A stretch of 64,000 nt of DNA from Pseudoduganella albidiflava (lineage in GTDB: Bacteria > Pseudomonadota > Gammaproteobacteria > Burkholderiales > Burkholderiaceae_D): assembly GCF_004322755.1 (NCBI RefSeq), contig NZ_CP036401.1:5270001-5334000 (forward strand). Direction: 5' to 3'. Shown piece by piece: positions 7,620 through 15,743 of the stretch. The notes beneath the pieces were generated by a model. It had not been told where the DNA came from, did not search any database, and worked only from the letters and a program-made list of their open reading frames with translations. Numbering within the stretch: position 1 is the stretch's first letter; every line of letters begins with the position of its first letter. A program made the position numbers and the translations under genes.

Positions 7620-9065
7620 ATGAGCGACCACACCTTTCTCTGGCACGACTATGAAACGTTCGGGGCCGTGCCGCGCCGCGATCGTCCCGCGCAATTTGCC
7701 GCCATCCGCACCGATGCCGACCTGAACGAGATCGGCGAACCAGTCATGCTCTACTGCAAGCCGGCGGACGATTACCTGCCCGACCCGCAGTCCTGCCTGA
7801 TCACCGGCATCACGCCCCAGCACGCCTTGCGCGAAGGCGTGCCCGAGCACCAGTTCGCCGCCACGATCCTCGATCTGTTCGCGGAGCCCGGCACCATCGG
7901 CGTGGGCTACAACACGATCCGCTTCGACGACGAATTCACCCGCTTCCTGTTCTGGCGCAACCTCATCGATCCTTACGCACGCGAATGGCAAAACGGTTGC
8001 GGCCGCTGGGATCTGCTCGACGTGGTGCGCATGTGCCACGCCTTGCGGCCCGACGGCATCGAGTGGCCACAAGGCGATAACGGCAAGACCAGCTTCAAAC
8101 TTGAATTATTGACATCAGTCAACAATCTGGCGCATGAGGCGGCGCACGACGCCCTGTCCGATGTGCGCGCCACGATCGCGCTGGCGCGGCTGATCCGCGA
8201 CAGGCAGCCGCGCTTGTGGGACTTCTGCCTGGCCCTGCGCGACAAGGGCCGCGCGGCGGACGAGATGGGCCTGCACCTGGCGCGCGAACTGCGCAAGCCA
8301 TTCCTGCACGTGTCCGGCATGTTCCCGGCGGAACGGGGTTGCCTGGCGCTGGTATGGCCGCTGGGTGTGCACCCGACGAACAAGAACGAAGTGCTGGTGT
8401 GGGATTGCAGCCATGACCCGCGCGAACTGTTCACGCTCGACGCGGAAACCATCCGCACCCGGCTGTTCAGCCGTGCCGACGCGCTGCCGGAAGGCGTGAC
8501 GCGCCTGCCCATCAAGAGCGTGCACCTGAACAAGTCGCCCATGCTGGTGGGTAACCTGAAGACGCTGAGCGCGGACATGGCCCGGCGCTGGGGCATCGAC
8601 CTGGAACTGGCGCTGGCGCACGCGCAATACGCCGCGAGCGGGCCCGACCTGTCAGCGCTGTGGGAACAGGTGTTTCACCGCCCACCGGCGGAGCCGGCCG
8701 ATGTCGACGAAGACCTGTATGGCGGCTTCATCGGCAAGGACGACCGCCGGCTGCTCGACTCGCTGCGCCGCGAAGCGCCCCACAAGCTGGCCACGATGTC
8801 GCCGCATTTCCAGGATGACCGGCTGGCCGAGCTGCTGTTCCGCTACCGCGCCCGCAACTTCCCCGACACGCTGTCGGAGCAGGAGCATGAACATTGGGAA
8901 CAGCACCGCGCCGCGCGGCTGCTGGAAGGCGCCGGCGGCGCCCGCAGCGTCGACCAGCTGTTCGGCGAGATCGACACGCTGGCGCAGCAAGCCGACGAGC
9001 GCGGCGAGGAAATCCTGGGCGCGCTGTACGACTACGCCGAGATGATCGTGCCGCAGTCGTACTAG
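7620..9065 (+). CDS. sbcB: Exodeoxyribonuclease I
   Basis: 481 residues, close to E. coli ExoI (475). The N-terminus TFLWHDYETFG carries the first DEDD-type exonuclease motif (D-E), GVGYNTIRFDDEF the second, and HDALSDVRATIALA the third. It degrades single-stranded DNA 3' to 5' and acts in recombination and mismatch repair. The frame stays open upstream, but the conserved N-terminus and family length fix the ATG at 7620. The gene stands alone and is followed by a palindromic repeat element. Confidence 0.95.
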   Translation: MSDHTFLWHDYETFGAVPRRDRPAQFAAIRTDADLNEIGEPVMLYCKPADDYLPDPQSCLITGITPQHALREGVPEHQFAATILDLFAEPGTIGVGYNTIRFDDEFTRFLFWRNLIDPYAREWQNGCGRWDLLDVVRMCHALRPDGIEWPQGDNGKTSFKLELLTSVNNLAHEAAHDALSDVRATIALARLIRDRQPRLWDFCLALRDKGRAADEMGLHLARELRKPFLHVSGMFPAERGCLALVWPLGVHPTNKNEVLVWDCSHDPRELFTLDAETIRTRLFSRADALPEGVTRLPIKSVHLNKSPMLVGNLKTLSADMARRWGIDLELALAHAQYAASGPDLSALWEQVFHRPPAEPADVDEDLYGGFIGKDDRRLLDSLRREAPHKLATMSPHFQDDRLAELLFRYRARNFPDTLSEQEHEHWEQHRAARLLEGAGGARSVDQLFGEIDTLAQQADERGEEILGALYDYAEMIVPQSY

Positions 9066-9090
9066 GCAACATGAATGGGGACGGACCCTG

Positions 9091-9225
9091 ATGCCGTTAA
9101 GTTAAGCGTTACCCGCACATTGACGGTGCAAGAATTCACCCCAAAAGCGAAGGGCTGGGGTCAGACCCGCCGGGTCTGACCCCGGGGTTTGCACTTGGGG
9201 TGGGCTTAACTTAACGGCATTAGGA
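9091..9225. repeat. Palindromic repeat element with 17-base inverted ends (copy 1)
   Basis: The element starts ATGCCGTTAAGTTAAGC and ends with its perfect complement (9091-9107 and 9204-9220). Inside is a shorter palindrome around GGGTCAGACCCG / CGGGTCTGACCCC. It is flanked by a 10-base direct repeat ACGGACCCTG (9081-9090 and 9226-9235). It lies between the convergent sbcB and pyrF genes. Related elements occur at 38359 and 51911. It encodes nothing recognisable. Confidence 0.85.
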
Positions 9226-9297
9226 ACGGACCCTGTTTTTCGGGAAACTTCAACATGGCGGCGGACCGGAACGCCGGACCGCCATGCCCGAGCAATT

Positions 9298-10113
9298 TCA
9301 GCGATGCGCGTTGATCGCCTGGCGCGTTTCTTCGGCCACGCGGCGCGCGGCCTGGGCGAAGTCCTCGCCGGCCTGCGGGGCAGCGTACAGGATCGCGCGC
9401 GACGAGTTGATCATCATGCCGGTACCGGCATCGGTGCGGCCGGCGCGCACGGTGGCTTCGATATCGCCGCCCTGTGCGCCGATGCCGGGGATCAGCAGCG
9501 GCATGTCGCCGACGATCGCGCGCACGGCACGGATTTCCTCAGGGAACGTGGCGCCCACCACCAGCGCGCACTGGCCGTTGCTGTTCCACTTGTCCGCCAC
9601 CAGTTGCGCCACGTGCTGGTACAGCGGCTTGCCGTTCACTTCCAGGAATTGCAGGTCGGAACCGCCCGGGTTCGACGTGCGGCACAGCACGATCACGCCG
9701 CGCTGCCATTCCATGTACGGCTCCACCGAATCGGCGCCCATGTACGGGCTGACCGTGACGGCGTCGGCGCCATAGCGGTCGTAGGCTTCGCGCGCGTATT
9801 GCTTCGCCGTGGCGCCGATATCGCCCCGCTTCGAGTCGAGGATCAGCGGGATGTGCGGATGCCGGTGGCGCAGGTAGGCGGAAATCCGCTCCAGCTGGCC
9901 TTCGGCGCCCAGTGCCGCGAAGTAGGCGATCTGGGGCTTGAACGCGCAGGCCAGGTCGGCCGTGGCGTCGATGATCTCGGTGCAGAAGCGGAAGATGCCA
10001 TCCGGGGTGCCGCGAAATTGCGCCGGCAGGCGGTCCATGTCCGGGTCCAGCCCTACGCACAGCAGCGAATCGTTGGCGGCCCAGGCGGCGTTCAGTTTGT
10101 TGATGAAATTCAC
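9298..10113 (-). CDS. pyrF: Orotidine 5'-phosphate decarboxylase
   Basis: 271 residues. The catalytic motif [12 protein letters not shown] (Lys-Asp array) is present, as is LLCVGLDPD at the N-terminus and the phosphate-binding PGIGAQGGD near the end. The length fits the longer PyrF subfamily seen in Betaproteobacteria and Actinobacteria. It converts OMP to UMP in de novo pyrimidine synthesis. It is divergent from lemA across 171 bases. Confidence 0.96.
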   Translation of the reverse strand: MNFINKLNAAWAANDSLLCVGLDPDMDRLPAQFRGTPDGIFRFCTEIIDATADLACAFKPQIAYFAALGAEGQLERISAYLRHRHPHIPLILDSKRGDIGATAKQYAREAYDRYGADAVTVSPYMGADSVEPYMEWQRGVIVLCRTSNPGGSDLQFLEVNGKPLYQHVAQLVADKWNSNGQCALVVGATFPEEIRAVRAIVGDMPLLIPGIGAQGGDIEATVRAGRTDAGTGMMINSSRAILYAAPQAGEDFAQAARRVAEETRQAINAHR

Positions 10114-10284
10114 GGCGGCCCCTTTATCGAAAATTGTGCAAACCCACCATTATAGAGGAAGCGGGTGCGCGCTCTGCCCGCCAGCGGGCTCGCCCCGCCG
10201 CTATGTGCTGCACCGAACAATGCGAAACTGGCCCCCGCTGTATAGTCCCTCCCATACCTGAACGTATCCTTTCAAGGAGGAAGT

Positions 10285-10887
10285 ATGCGCAACAACTTCG
10301 TACGCTGGATCGTGCTGGGGCTGCTGGCGGCCACGCTGTCCGGCTGCGGCTACAACGATTTCCAGACCAAGGACGAGGCAACCAAGGCAGCCTGGGGCGA
10401 GGTGGTCAACCAGTACCAGCGCCGCGCCGACCTGATTCCCAATCTCGTCAACACCGTCAAGGGTTACGCATCGCACGAGCGCGAAACGCTGGAAGCGGTG
10501 ACCGCCGCGCGCTCACGGGCCACCAGCATCCAGGTCACGCCCGAGGTGCTGAACGATCCGGCCGCGTTCCAGAAGTTCCAGCAGGCGCAGGGCGAACTGT
10601 CGTCCGCCCTGTCGCGGCTGATGGCGGTGTCCGAGCGCTACCCGGACTTGAAAGCCGACACCAGTTTCCGCGACCTGCAGTCCCAGCTCGAAGGCACGGA
10701 AAACCGTATCACGGTGGCACGCCAGCGCTACATCGCCTCGGTACAGGACTACAATGTGCTCGCGCGGCGCTTCCCCACCAACCTGACGGCGATGATGTTC
10801 GGCTACGACGTCAAGCCGAGCTTCACGGTGGAGAACGAAAAAGCCATCTCGACCGCGCCCACCGTCGATTTCGGCGCGAAAAAATAA
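10285..10887 (+). CDS. lemA: LemA family lipoprotein
   Basis: 200 residues. A lipoprotein signal ends at Cys21 (LAATLSGC). The mature part starts with long helices typical of LemA (AWGEVVNQYQRRADLIPNLVNTVKGYASHE in segments). AAGGAGG precedes the ATG. It is followed 7 bases after its stop by two TPM-domain genes, the usual LemA partners, so these three form an operon. LemA function is not firmly known; the set acts at the cell envelope. Confidence 0.93.
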   Translation: MRNNFVRWIVLGLLAATLSGCGYNDFQTKDEATKAAWGEVVNQYQRRADLIPNLVNTVKGYASHERETLEAVTAARSRATSIQVTPEVLNDPAAFQKFQQAQGELSSALSRLMAVSERYPDLKADTSFRDLQSQLEGTENRITVARQRYIASVQDYNVLARRFPTNLTAMMFGYDVKPSFTVENEKAISTAPTVDFGAKK

Positions 10888-10894
10888 GCCGGGG

Positions 10895-11971
10895 ATGACG
10901 CTGGTAACCATGCAGGAGCAGAGAACCGCCATGCCGCTGGGTCCGCAGGACGATGCCGCACCACCCGCCGCGCCGCGGCGGCGCACGCGTGAACACCCTT
11001 CCGAGGGCAAATGGCTCGGTACCGCCGAGGTCATGAGGGAGCGCGACGTGCGTGGCCGCGGCCACCGGCGCGGCCTGCGCCGTCTCGTGCCCCGCCCATC
11101 GAAAAGCTGGCTCGGCCATTGGCTGGTGCGCTACACGCTGCTGGTCGTGCTGCTGTGCTTTGCGCTGCTGTTCGTCGAAGCGGCGCGGGCCCAGGCGGGC
11201 ACCTCGTCGCAAGCCGACCCGTTCGTACCGGTGCCCGAACTGACCGCGCGTGTCACGGACCAGGCCGGCATGCTGACGGCGCAGCAGCGCGGCGCGCTGG
11301 AATCCGTGCTGGCCGACCATGAAACCCGCACCGGCAGCCAGATCGCCATCCTCATCGTGAAGAGCACGGCGCCCGAGCCGATCGAGCAGTACGGCATTCG
11401 TGTCGTCGATGCCTGGAAGCTGGGCCGCAAGGGCGTCGACGATGGCGTCCTGCTGCTGGTCGCAAAGGATAACCCCTCTTCGCTGCGCCGCCTGCGTATC
11501 GAGGCCGGCCGTGGCGTGCAGGGCGTGCTCACCGATGCCCAGTCGAAGCGCGTGCTGCAGGATGTGATCGCGCCCCACTTTCGCAACAATGATTTCTATG
11601 GCGGCTTGAGCGCGGGCGTGTCCGCCATCGCCACCTTGCTGGACAAGGAACAATTCCCTGCTCCACAACAGCAGCCCGCACCACGGCAGGCCGAGAGCGG
11701 CGGCGGGTGGATGTGGCCGGCAATCCTGTTCGGCGTGTTTGTCCTGCTGCCGATGTTCCGCGGCCGCGGACGGCGCGGCAGCAGCCTGCACCGCTCCGGC
11801 TGGGGCTCGAATGCCACCGGCGTGCTGATCGGCAGCGCGCTCGGCAGCGCCCTGGGCGGCATGCACCGTGGCGGTGGTGGAGGCTTTGGCGGCGGCGGCT
11901 TCGGTGGCGGCGGGTTCGGCGGCGGTGGCGGCGGCACATTCGATGGCGGCGGCGCCTCGGGAGACTGGTAA
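10895..11971 (+). CDS. TPM-domain membrane protein (YgcG-like)
   Basis: 358 residues as read here, with the first in-frame ATG giving an unusually long charged N-terminal extension (about 1-80, many Arg); internal ATGs at 10910 and 10931 are alternatives. A hydrophobic segment (about 83-101) follows, then the TPM domain (about 120-250, LTARVTDQAGMLTAQQRGAL...), a second membrane segment (about 270-285) and a glycine-rich tail made of FGGGG repeats. This is the YgcG/TPM_phosphatase layout. Its stop overlaps the next start by one base (TAATG). Confidence 0.88.
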   Translation: MTLVTMQEQRTAMPLGPQDDAAPPAAPRRRTREHPSEGKWLGTAEVMRERDVRGRGHRRGLRRLVPRPSKSWLGHWLVRYTLLVVLLCFALLFVEAARAQAGTSSQADPFVPVPELTARVTDQAGMLTAQQRGALESVLADHETRTGSQIAILIVKSTAPEPIEQYGIRVVDAWKLGRKGVDDGVLLLVAKDNPSSLRRLRIEAGRGVQGVLTDAQSKRVLQDVIAPHFRNNDFYGGLSAGVSAIATLLDKEQFPAPQQQPAPRQAESGGGWMWPAILFGVFVLLPMFRGRGRRGSSLHRSGWGSNATGVLIGSALGSALGGMHRGGGGGFGGGGFGGGGFGGGGGGTFDGGGASGDW

Positions 11972-12480
11972 TGAATGCGATTGCACGCTGGCGCCGCGCG
12001 TTGCGCCACTTGATGACCGGCTCCGGCACAGGCCGGCGCTGCTTCCCGGAAGCGGCACTGCAAGCCATCTCCGCCGCGGTCGCGGAAGGCGAACGCCGGC
12101 ACCGGGCCGAAGTGCGGCTGGTGGTGGAACCGGCGCTGCCGTTCGGCGACGCGCTGGATGGCATGGCGAACCGCGACCGCGCCCGCGCCCTGTTCGCGCA
12201 ATATGGCGTGTGGGATACCGAAGAGAACTGCGGGGTGCTGATCTACGTGAACCTGGCGGACCATGCGGTGGACATCGTTGCCGACCGCAATGTCGGCCGG
12301 CGTATCGCCGAGGCGGAATGGCAGGCAGTCTGCCGCACGATGACCCAAGCCTACAAGCGCGGCGAATTCCAGGAAGGCACGGTGGCCGCGCTGAACCAGC
12401 TGGCCGACCTGCTGCAACGGCACTTCCCATCGGACGGGTCGCGCCCGAACCAGCTGCCCGACGAAGCCGTGATCCTGTGA
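11971..12480 (+). CDS. TPM-domain protein
   Basis: 169 residues, start codon overlapping the previous stop, so translation is probably coupled. The TPM domain lies about 22-150 (EGERRHRAEVRLVVEPALPF, GVLIYVNLADHAVDIVADR). No signal peptide or membrane segment is visible. This smaller TPM protein is regularly the third gene after lemA and ygcG-like genes. An envelope role with LemA is inferred from the conserved neighbourhood. Confidence 0.88.
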   Translation: MNAIARWRRALRHLMTGSGTGRRCFPEAALQAISAAVAEGERRHRAEVRLVVEPALPFGDALDGMANRDRARALFAQYGVWDTEENCGVLIYVNLADHAVDIVADRNVGRRIAEAEWQAVCRTMTQAYKRGEFQEGTVAALNQLADLLQRHFPSDGSRPNQLPDEAVIL

Positions 12481-12545
12481 AGCCGACAGCCACGCTCTAC
12501 GGATGAGATATTCGCGAATAGAATATCTATTATCGAAATTCAAAA

Positions 12546-12575
12546 TTGGACGTATATGTGGCGGCGCAGCATAAT
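12546..12575 (+). promoter_or_regulatory. Promoter-like sequence for the 12.6-kb small RNA
   Basis: TTGGAC (12546-12551) and CATAAT (12570-12575) are 18 bases apart, a good vegetative promoter placed to start RNA near 12580. Upstream lies GATATT (12507-12512) repeated inverted as AATATC (12522-12527), with the palindrome TTCGCGAA between, a possible operator. Confidence 0.55.
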
Positions 12576-12579
12576 TACA

Positions 12580-12645
12580 CCTGTCTCCACTATTCTCCTC
12601 CAAGATAATAGTTTGAAGCCCGCCGAGAAGCGGGCTTTTTTTTTA
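12580..12645 (+). ncRNA. Predicted small RNA with CUCCUCC hairpin loop
   Basis: About 65 nt lie between a promoter-like sequence and an intrinsic terminator. The RNA would begin ACCUGUCUCC and then form a hairpin, ACUAUU (12589-12594) pairing with AAUAGU (12607-12612), whose 12-base loop is CUCCUCCAAGAU. That loop is complementary to a Shine-Dalgarno site. The terminator stem follows four bases later. The arrangement matches CcsR/'cuckoo' sRNAs known from Alphaproteobacteria. Two similar units lie at 57455 and 57751. No open reading frame fits. Confidence 0.6.
12616..12645 (+). terminator. Intrinsic terminator of the small RNA
   Basis: AGCCCGC pairs with GCGGGCT around a short CGAGAA loop and is followed by nine or ten T residues, one of the strongest terminators in the window. 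It could also serve the lemA operon, 140 bases upstream. Confidence 0.9.
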
Positions 12646-12998
12646 CCCGGTCTTGTCCGTTCACCTTCTCCGAACCGATATCTTCCCGCTGAGTGCGCCA
12701 AGTTTGCGCGCTGTCATGGCGCCGTCACACGCACCGCCTATACTTGATTCATCTGCTGCACATGCAACCGATATGCGTGGTGGCGGATCAGGTGTGCTTC
12801 GGCACACCGCTTTCGAATTCGCAGTCCGGTCTCACCGCCACCAGTTGGATCCGATGTTGAGCTTCCTTGATCCTGGAACCGCCTTGTTTTAGTACCGGCC
12901 TGGTTCTTGTATCGATCAAGATGCGCATTTCCGGCCGTGGCATCGATCCGTGAATGCAACAGCTTTATTGCCGCACTGGTTTTATCGTATTATTTTTA

Positions 12999-13180
12999 CT
13001 GCATTGATTTTTTTGCAACGGTTTTCATTGCGACGGTTTTCATTGCATTGATTCCATCGCATAGCTTTTCATTGCAGTAATTTGATTGCATCGGTTTGAT
13101 TGCATTGGTTTGAGTGCATTGGTTGTTACACTTTGTATTCGCGCTGGGTTTTCCGCACCCATTCGATCGCATTGAGTTTT
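12999..13180. repeat. Degenerate AT-rich repeat (TTTGATTGCATTGG-like units)
   Basis: About ten imperfect copies of a 13-15 base unit built on TTT-x-ATTGCAT-x-G run through this stretch, for example CGGTTTTCATTGC, TTTGATTGCATCGG, TTTGATTGCATTGG and TTTGAGTGCATTGG. The region is far AT-richer than its surroundings. No coding frame is convincing. Role unknown; repeated binding sites or a slipped simple sequence are both possible. Confidence 0.6.
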
Positions 13181-13235
13181 GCCGCATTCGTATGATGAGG
13201 TTTTCCGCGCAGCGATTTGCTTGCATCAGTTGGTC

Positions 13236-13326
13236 CCGCATCGATCGATGGAACGATCGATGCGGCGCTTCATGGTCTCTTGGCCCGGACAGGGTTTGAG
13301 CCCGCCGCAATGGCGGGCTCTTTTTT
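13236..13326 (+). ncRNA. Possible second small RNA (hairpin plus terminator)
   Basis: A perfect 12-bp stem (13236-13247 with 13254-13265, CCGCATCGATCG, loop ATGGAA) is followed about 30 bases later by an intrinsic terminator at 13299-13326. No gene precedes it on this strand except the 12.6-kb small RNA, which has its own terminator, so something should be transcribed here. The 5' end is not identified and may lie inside the AT-rich repeat. Confidence 0.4.
13299..13326 (+). terminator. Intrinsic terminator
   Basis: GAGCCCGCC pairs perfectly with GGCGGGCTC around a GCAAT loop, followed by six T residues. It stands 45 bases before the VanZ-like gene. Confidence 0.85.
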
Positions 13327-13371
13327 CTGGGCCGTGCTATCGTTACGCTTTTGCCAATTCCCCGCTCCGCC

Positions 13372-13767
13372 GTGCTGAAACTCCTCCATCTGCTGCTGCT
13401 CACTCCCGCCCATGCCCGCCTGCGCTACTGGGGCGCGATGGCCCTGTTCGCGCTGATCGTCATCATCGGATCGATTCCCGGCGCCCGCGCGGACGCGGCG
13501 GAAGTGGCTTCCGGCGTCGTGCTGCATTCGTGCGCATATGCTGTGCTGACCTTCCTGATCTTCACCGGCAGCACCGGCACGCCCCCGCAGCGCGCGTCGA
13601 AAGCCGTGCTGACGATCGCGGCGATGGGCTTCATCGATGAAGCGGTGCAGAGTTTCCTGCCTTACCGCCACGGCGCCTTCGGCGACTGGATGGTCGATTG
13701 CAGCGCCGCCGTCATCACATCCTCGCTGCTGTGGGCGCTGTGGACGAACCGCAAGGTCGCCACGTGA
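13372..13767 (+). CDS. VanZ-like membrane protein
   Basis: 131 residues from GTG at 13372; a TTG at 13351 is the alternative and neither has a clear ribosome site, so the start is uncertain. There are four hydrophobic segments, and the motif FIDEAVQSFLPYRHGAFGDWMVDCSAAVI is the VanZ family signature (E-x-x-Q-x-F...R-x-x-x-x-x-D-x-x-x-N/D). VanZ proteins in non-resistant bacteria have no proven role. It stands alone between a terminator and a convergent gene. Confidence 0.8.
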   Translation: MLKLLHLLLLTPAHARLRYWGAMALFALIVIIGSIPGARADAAEVASGVVLHSCAYAVLTFLIFTGSTGTPPQRASKAVLTIAAMGFIDEAVQSFLPYRHGAFGDWMVDCSAAVITSSLLWALWTNRKVAT

Positions 13768-13777
13768 AACTTCCTTG

Positions 13778-14155
13778 CTAGGTTTTCCCGCAATCGTTTT
13801 CAACATCGGGCAAAGCCTGGCCATCGGAGGCCACTGCCGATGATGGGGCCGGCTTGGCCGCCTGGGCGGATGCCCATTCGCTTTCCAGCCGCGCCTGCCC
13901 GGCATGCACATCCATGCTGATCTTGTGCAGCAGCGCCCTGGTGTGCCGGCGCTGGCCCGTTCCCACCATGCCGCCAGCGGCGCGCTCGGCGTCGAGCCGC
14001 ATGTCCGCCAGCTGTTCCACTTTCGCCAGCCTGACCAGCGCATACAATGCCTGGCGCAGCACATGGCGCTTGCGCCGCCCGCTCCGGCCAGCCTCGCCGC
14101 CATGCGCGGCGTCGACCAGGTCCGAAATCACCGCGTCCGTCCGATGCTTGATCAT
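13778..14155 (-). CDS. Hypothetical protein
   Basis: 125 residues from ATG at 14155, chosen because AGGGTC precedes it; an upstream ATG at 14221 would add 22 residues (MQIKLFSSVQLDNGYQKT...). The protein is mostly helical and rich in Arg, Ala and Leu, without membrane segments. No family recognised. It is convergent with the VanZ-like gene, ten bases apart. It is downstream of the TraB/GumN gene on the same strand but separated from it by a palindromic repeat. Confidence 0.5.
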   Translation of the reverse strand: MIKHRTDAVISDLVDAAHGGEAGRSGRRKRHVLRQALYALVRLAKVEQLADMRLDAERAAGGMVGTGQRRHTRALLHKISMDVHAGQARLESEWASAQAAKPAPSSAVASDGQALPDVENDCGKT

Positions 14156-14277
14156 ATCGACCCTAATAGTTTTCTGATAGCCATTATCAAGCTGCACCGA
14201 ACTGAACAGTTTGATTTGCATCAAGCCCTGCCCGCCGCCGCGCTCCCGCTCCGGGCGCGGAAACGGCCCACAAAAAA

Positions 14278-14337
14278 ATGGGGACGGACCCTGTTTTTCG
14301 GGAAATCTTCCCTCCAAACAGTGGTCCATCCCCATCT
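14278..14337. repeat. Imperfect palindrome with GGGGACGGACCCTG module
   Basis: ATGGGGACGGACCCTGTTT and its near-complement ending GGTCCATCCCCAT flank TTCGGGAAATCTTCCC-like sequence. The same module, interrupted by other elements, occurs at 9077 and 38344. It lies between two minus-strand genes. Confidence 0.65.
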
Positions 14338-14389
14338 TCTCGCGTCCAGGCGACGCCTGCAGCATGCCGGGGCGCCTCGCGGCATCCCG

Positions 14390-15328
14390 TCAATACATCT
14401 TTTCCACGTCGTAGCCGCGGCGCCGCAGCAGCTCCGGCACGCTTTCCTCGCCAACCAGGTGCAGCAGGCCGATGCCGACGAACGCCACCTCGTCGCTGCG
14501 CATGATCGCCTCGATGTGGGCGGTCATTTGCGGATTGCGCTGTCGAAGCAGCGTACGGTCCATGAACATGGCGGACACCGTGTCGCCCGTGGTCAGTTCG
14601 CGTGCCAGCGCGGCGATGCGAGCCGAATCCGCGGTACTCCACGCATCGATCAGCCCGGCCGACTTCTGCAGGGCCTTGCCGTTTTCCAGGTCGTCCAGGT
14701 TTTCCAGCAGATAGCGCTCTTGCTGGGCATCGTCCAGCGATGCAAACAGGCTGAGCTGATAGTCCGCCGTTTCCAGTTCACGTACCTGCTTCTTCTGCTT
14801 CACCGCCGCGGACAGCAAAAAGCCTTCCACGCCATTGCTGCGGTGATACCCGTGCTTCTCGATCTCGCCGCCGACCAGGATGTTCGCGACCAGCCACGGC
14901 CGGTAGTTCTCGACATTGCGCATCGGAATGCCAGCCTTGGCCAGCGCCTGCTCCAGCCGCGCCAGCGCACCCGGCGACAGGTGGCGCGTGATGGATTCGC
15001 CCGCGGGGTAGCTGCCGTATTTCGCCAGCGCGCGCTGGAATGGCTCGTACTGGCGGGTGTCGAGTTCCAGCACGAGCGAGCTGGCATGGTCCAGTGCGCG
15101 GGTCACCTCCGGCTCGAGCGGGAAAAAGCCCTGCTTGCCGACGTGGATGGTGCCGAACAGATAGCTGGTCTTGCCGTCGTGCCGGACCCGGTACAGCGCA
15201 CCACGCCGGGGTACCGGCTTCAGCTCGATCGGCTCCGCGGTGGCGACCGCGTTGGGGACGTTCATTTCCATACTGTTAGCGGACCAGGAAAGCAATAAGG
15301 CAACGGTGATAGTCAGATAGCGCAGCAT
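14390..15328 (-). CDS. TraB/GumN family protein
   Basis: 312 residues from ATG at 15328, chosen because the product then begins with a clear signal peptide (MLRYLTITVALLLSWSANS); an upstream ATG at 15364 adds 12 residues. The family features are visible: SYLFGTIHVGK (GxxH motif), LELDTRQ and the C-terminal VGIGLLHLVGEESVPELL (second GxxH). This family (ChaN/Tiki-like fold) is thought to include metal-dependent proteases; the bacterial role is unproven. Likely periplasmic. Confidence 0.88.
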   Translation of the reverse strand: MLRYLTITVALLLSWSANSMEMNVPNAVATAEPIELKPVPRRGALYRVRHDGKTSYLFGTIHVGKQGFFPLEPEVTRALDHASSLVLELDTRQYEPFQRALAKYGSYPAGESITRHLSPGALARLEQALAKAGIPMRNVENYRPWLVANILVGGEIEKHGYHRSNGVEGFLLSAAVKQKKQVRELETADYQLSLFASLDDAQQERYLLENLDDLENGKALQKSAGLIDAWSTADSARIAALARELTTGDTVSAMFMDRTLLRQRNPQMTAHIEAIMRSDEVAFVGIGLLHLVGEESVPELLRRRGYDVEKMY

Positions 15329-15496
15329 GCAAATCCCCGACCGGCCTTTATAAAAGGCTGGCATTAATCCAATAACAATGAACGGTATGCCCTGGAGTCA
15401 GCCGGGCACTGGCTGGCAACCGCGTACGAGCGGCTCTGTTGCTGATGGTAAAGGAATTTGCGCGCCGAGGAAATTTATTTGTGGCGTGCGAAGTAA

Positions 15497-15538
15497 ATCG
15501 GCCGGAATGAAACAACAATTTGTTTCATTCCGGCCGAT
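15497..15538. repeat. Perfect 18-bp inverted repeat
   Basis: ATCGGCCGGAATGAAACA at 15497-15514 is followed, after ACAATT, by its exact complement at 15521-15538. There is no T-tract on either side, so it is not a standard terminator. It lies in the 415-base gap between the M20 dipeptidase 3' end and the TraB/GumN start. The remaining gap shows nothing else I can name, apart from a repeated TTGAATCAG near 15610 and 15634. Confidence 0.85.
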
Positions 15539-15743
15539 ATGGCTGCTTCGTTAATATTGATAATGACGCCAGGATTGCTGGCATTTTGTCACTGCGGGAC
15601 AGGCGGTTTAATTGAATCAGGAAAACTTGCCAATTGAATCAGTGTCTGGATTCCCGTCGAGATACTTCATCTATATAGAATGATCGCTTGAATGCCGCGG
15701 AATATCCAGGTATCGACTGAGCAGGCACCGCGGGCAACGCCAC

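Noticed and set aside
12996..13403. Minus-strand frame across the AT-rich repeat, hairpin and terminator
   Set aside because: It crosses a plus-strand terminator and translates the simple repeat (AMKTVAMKTV); no ribosome site.
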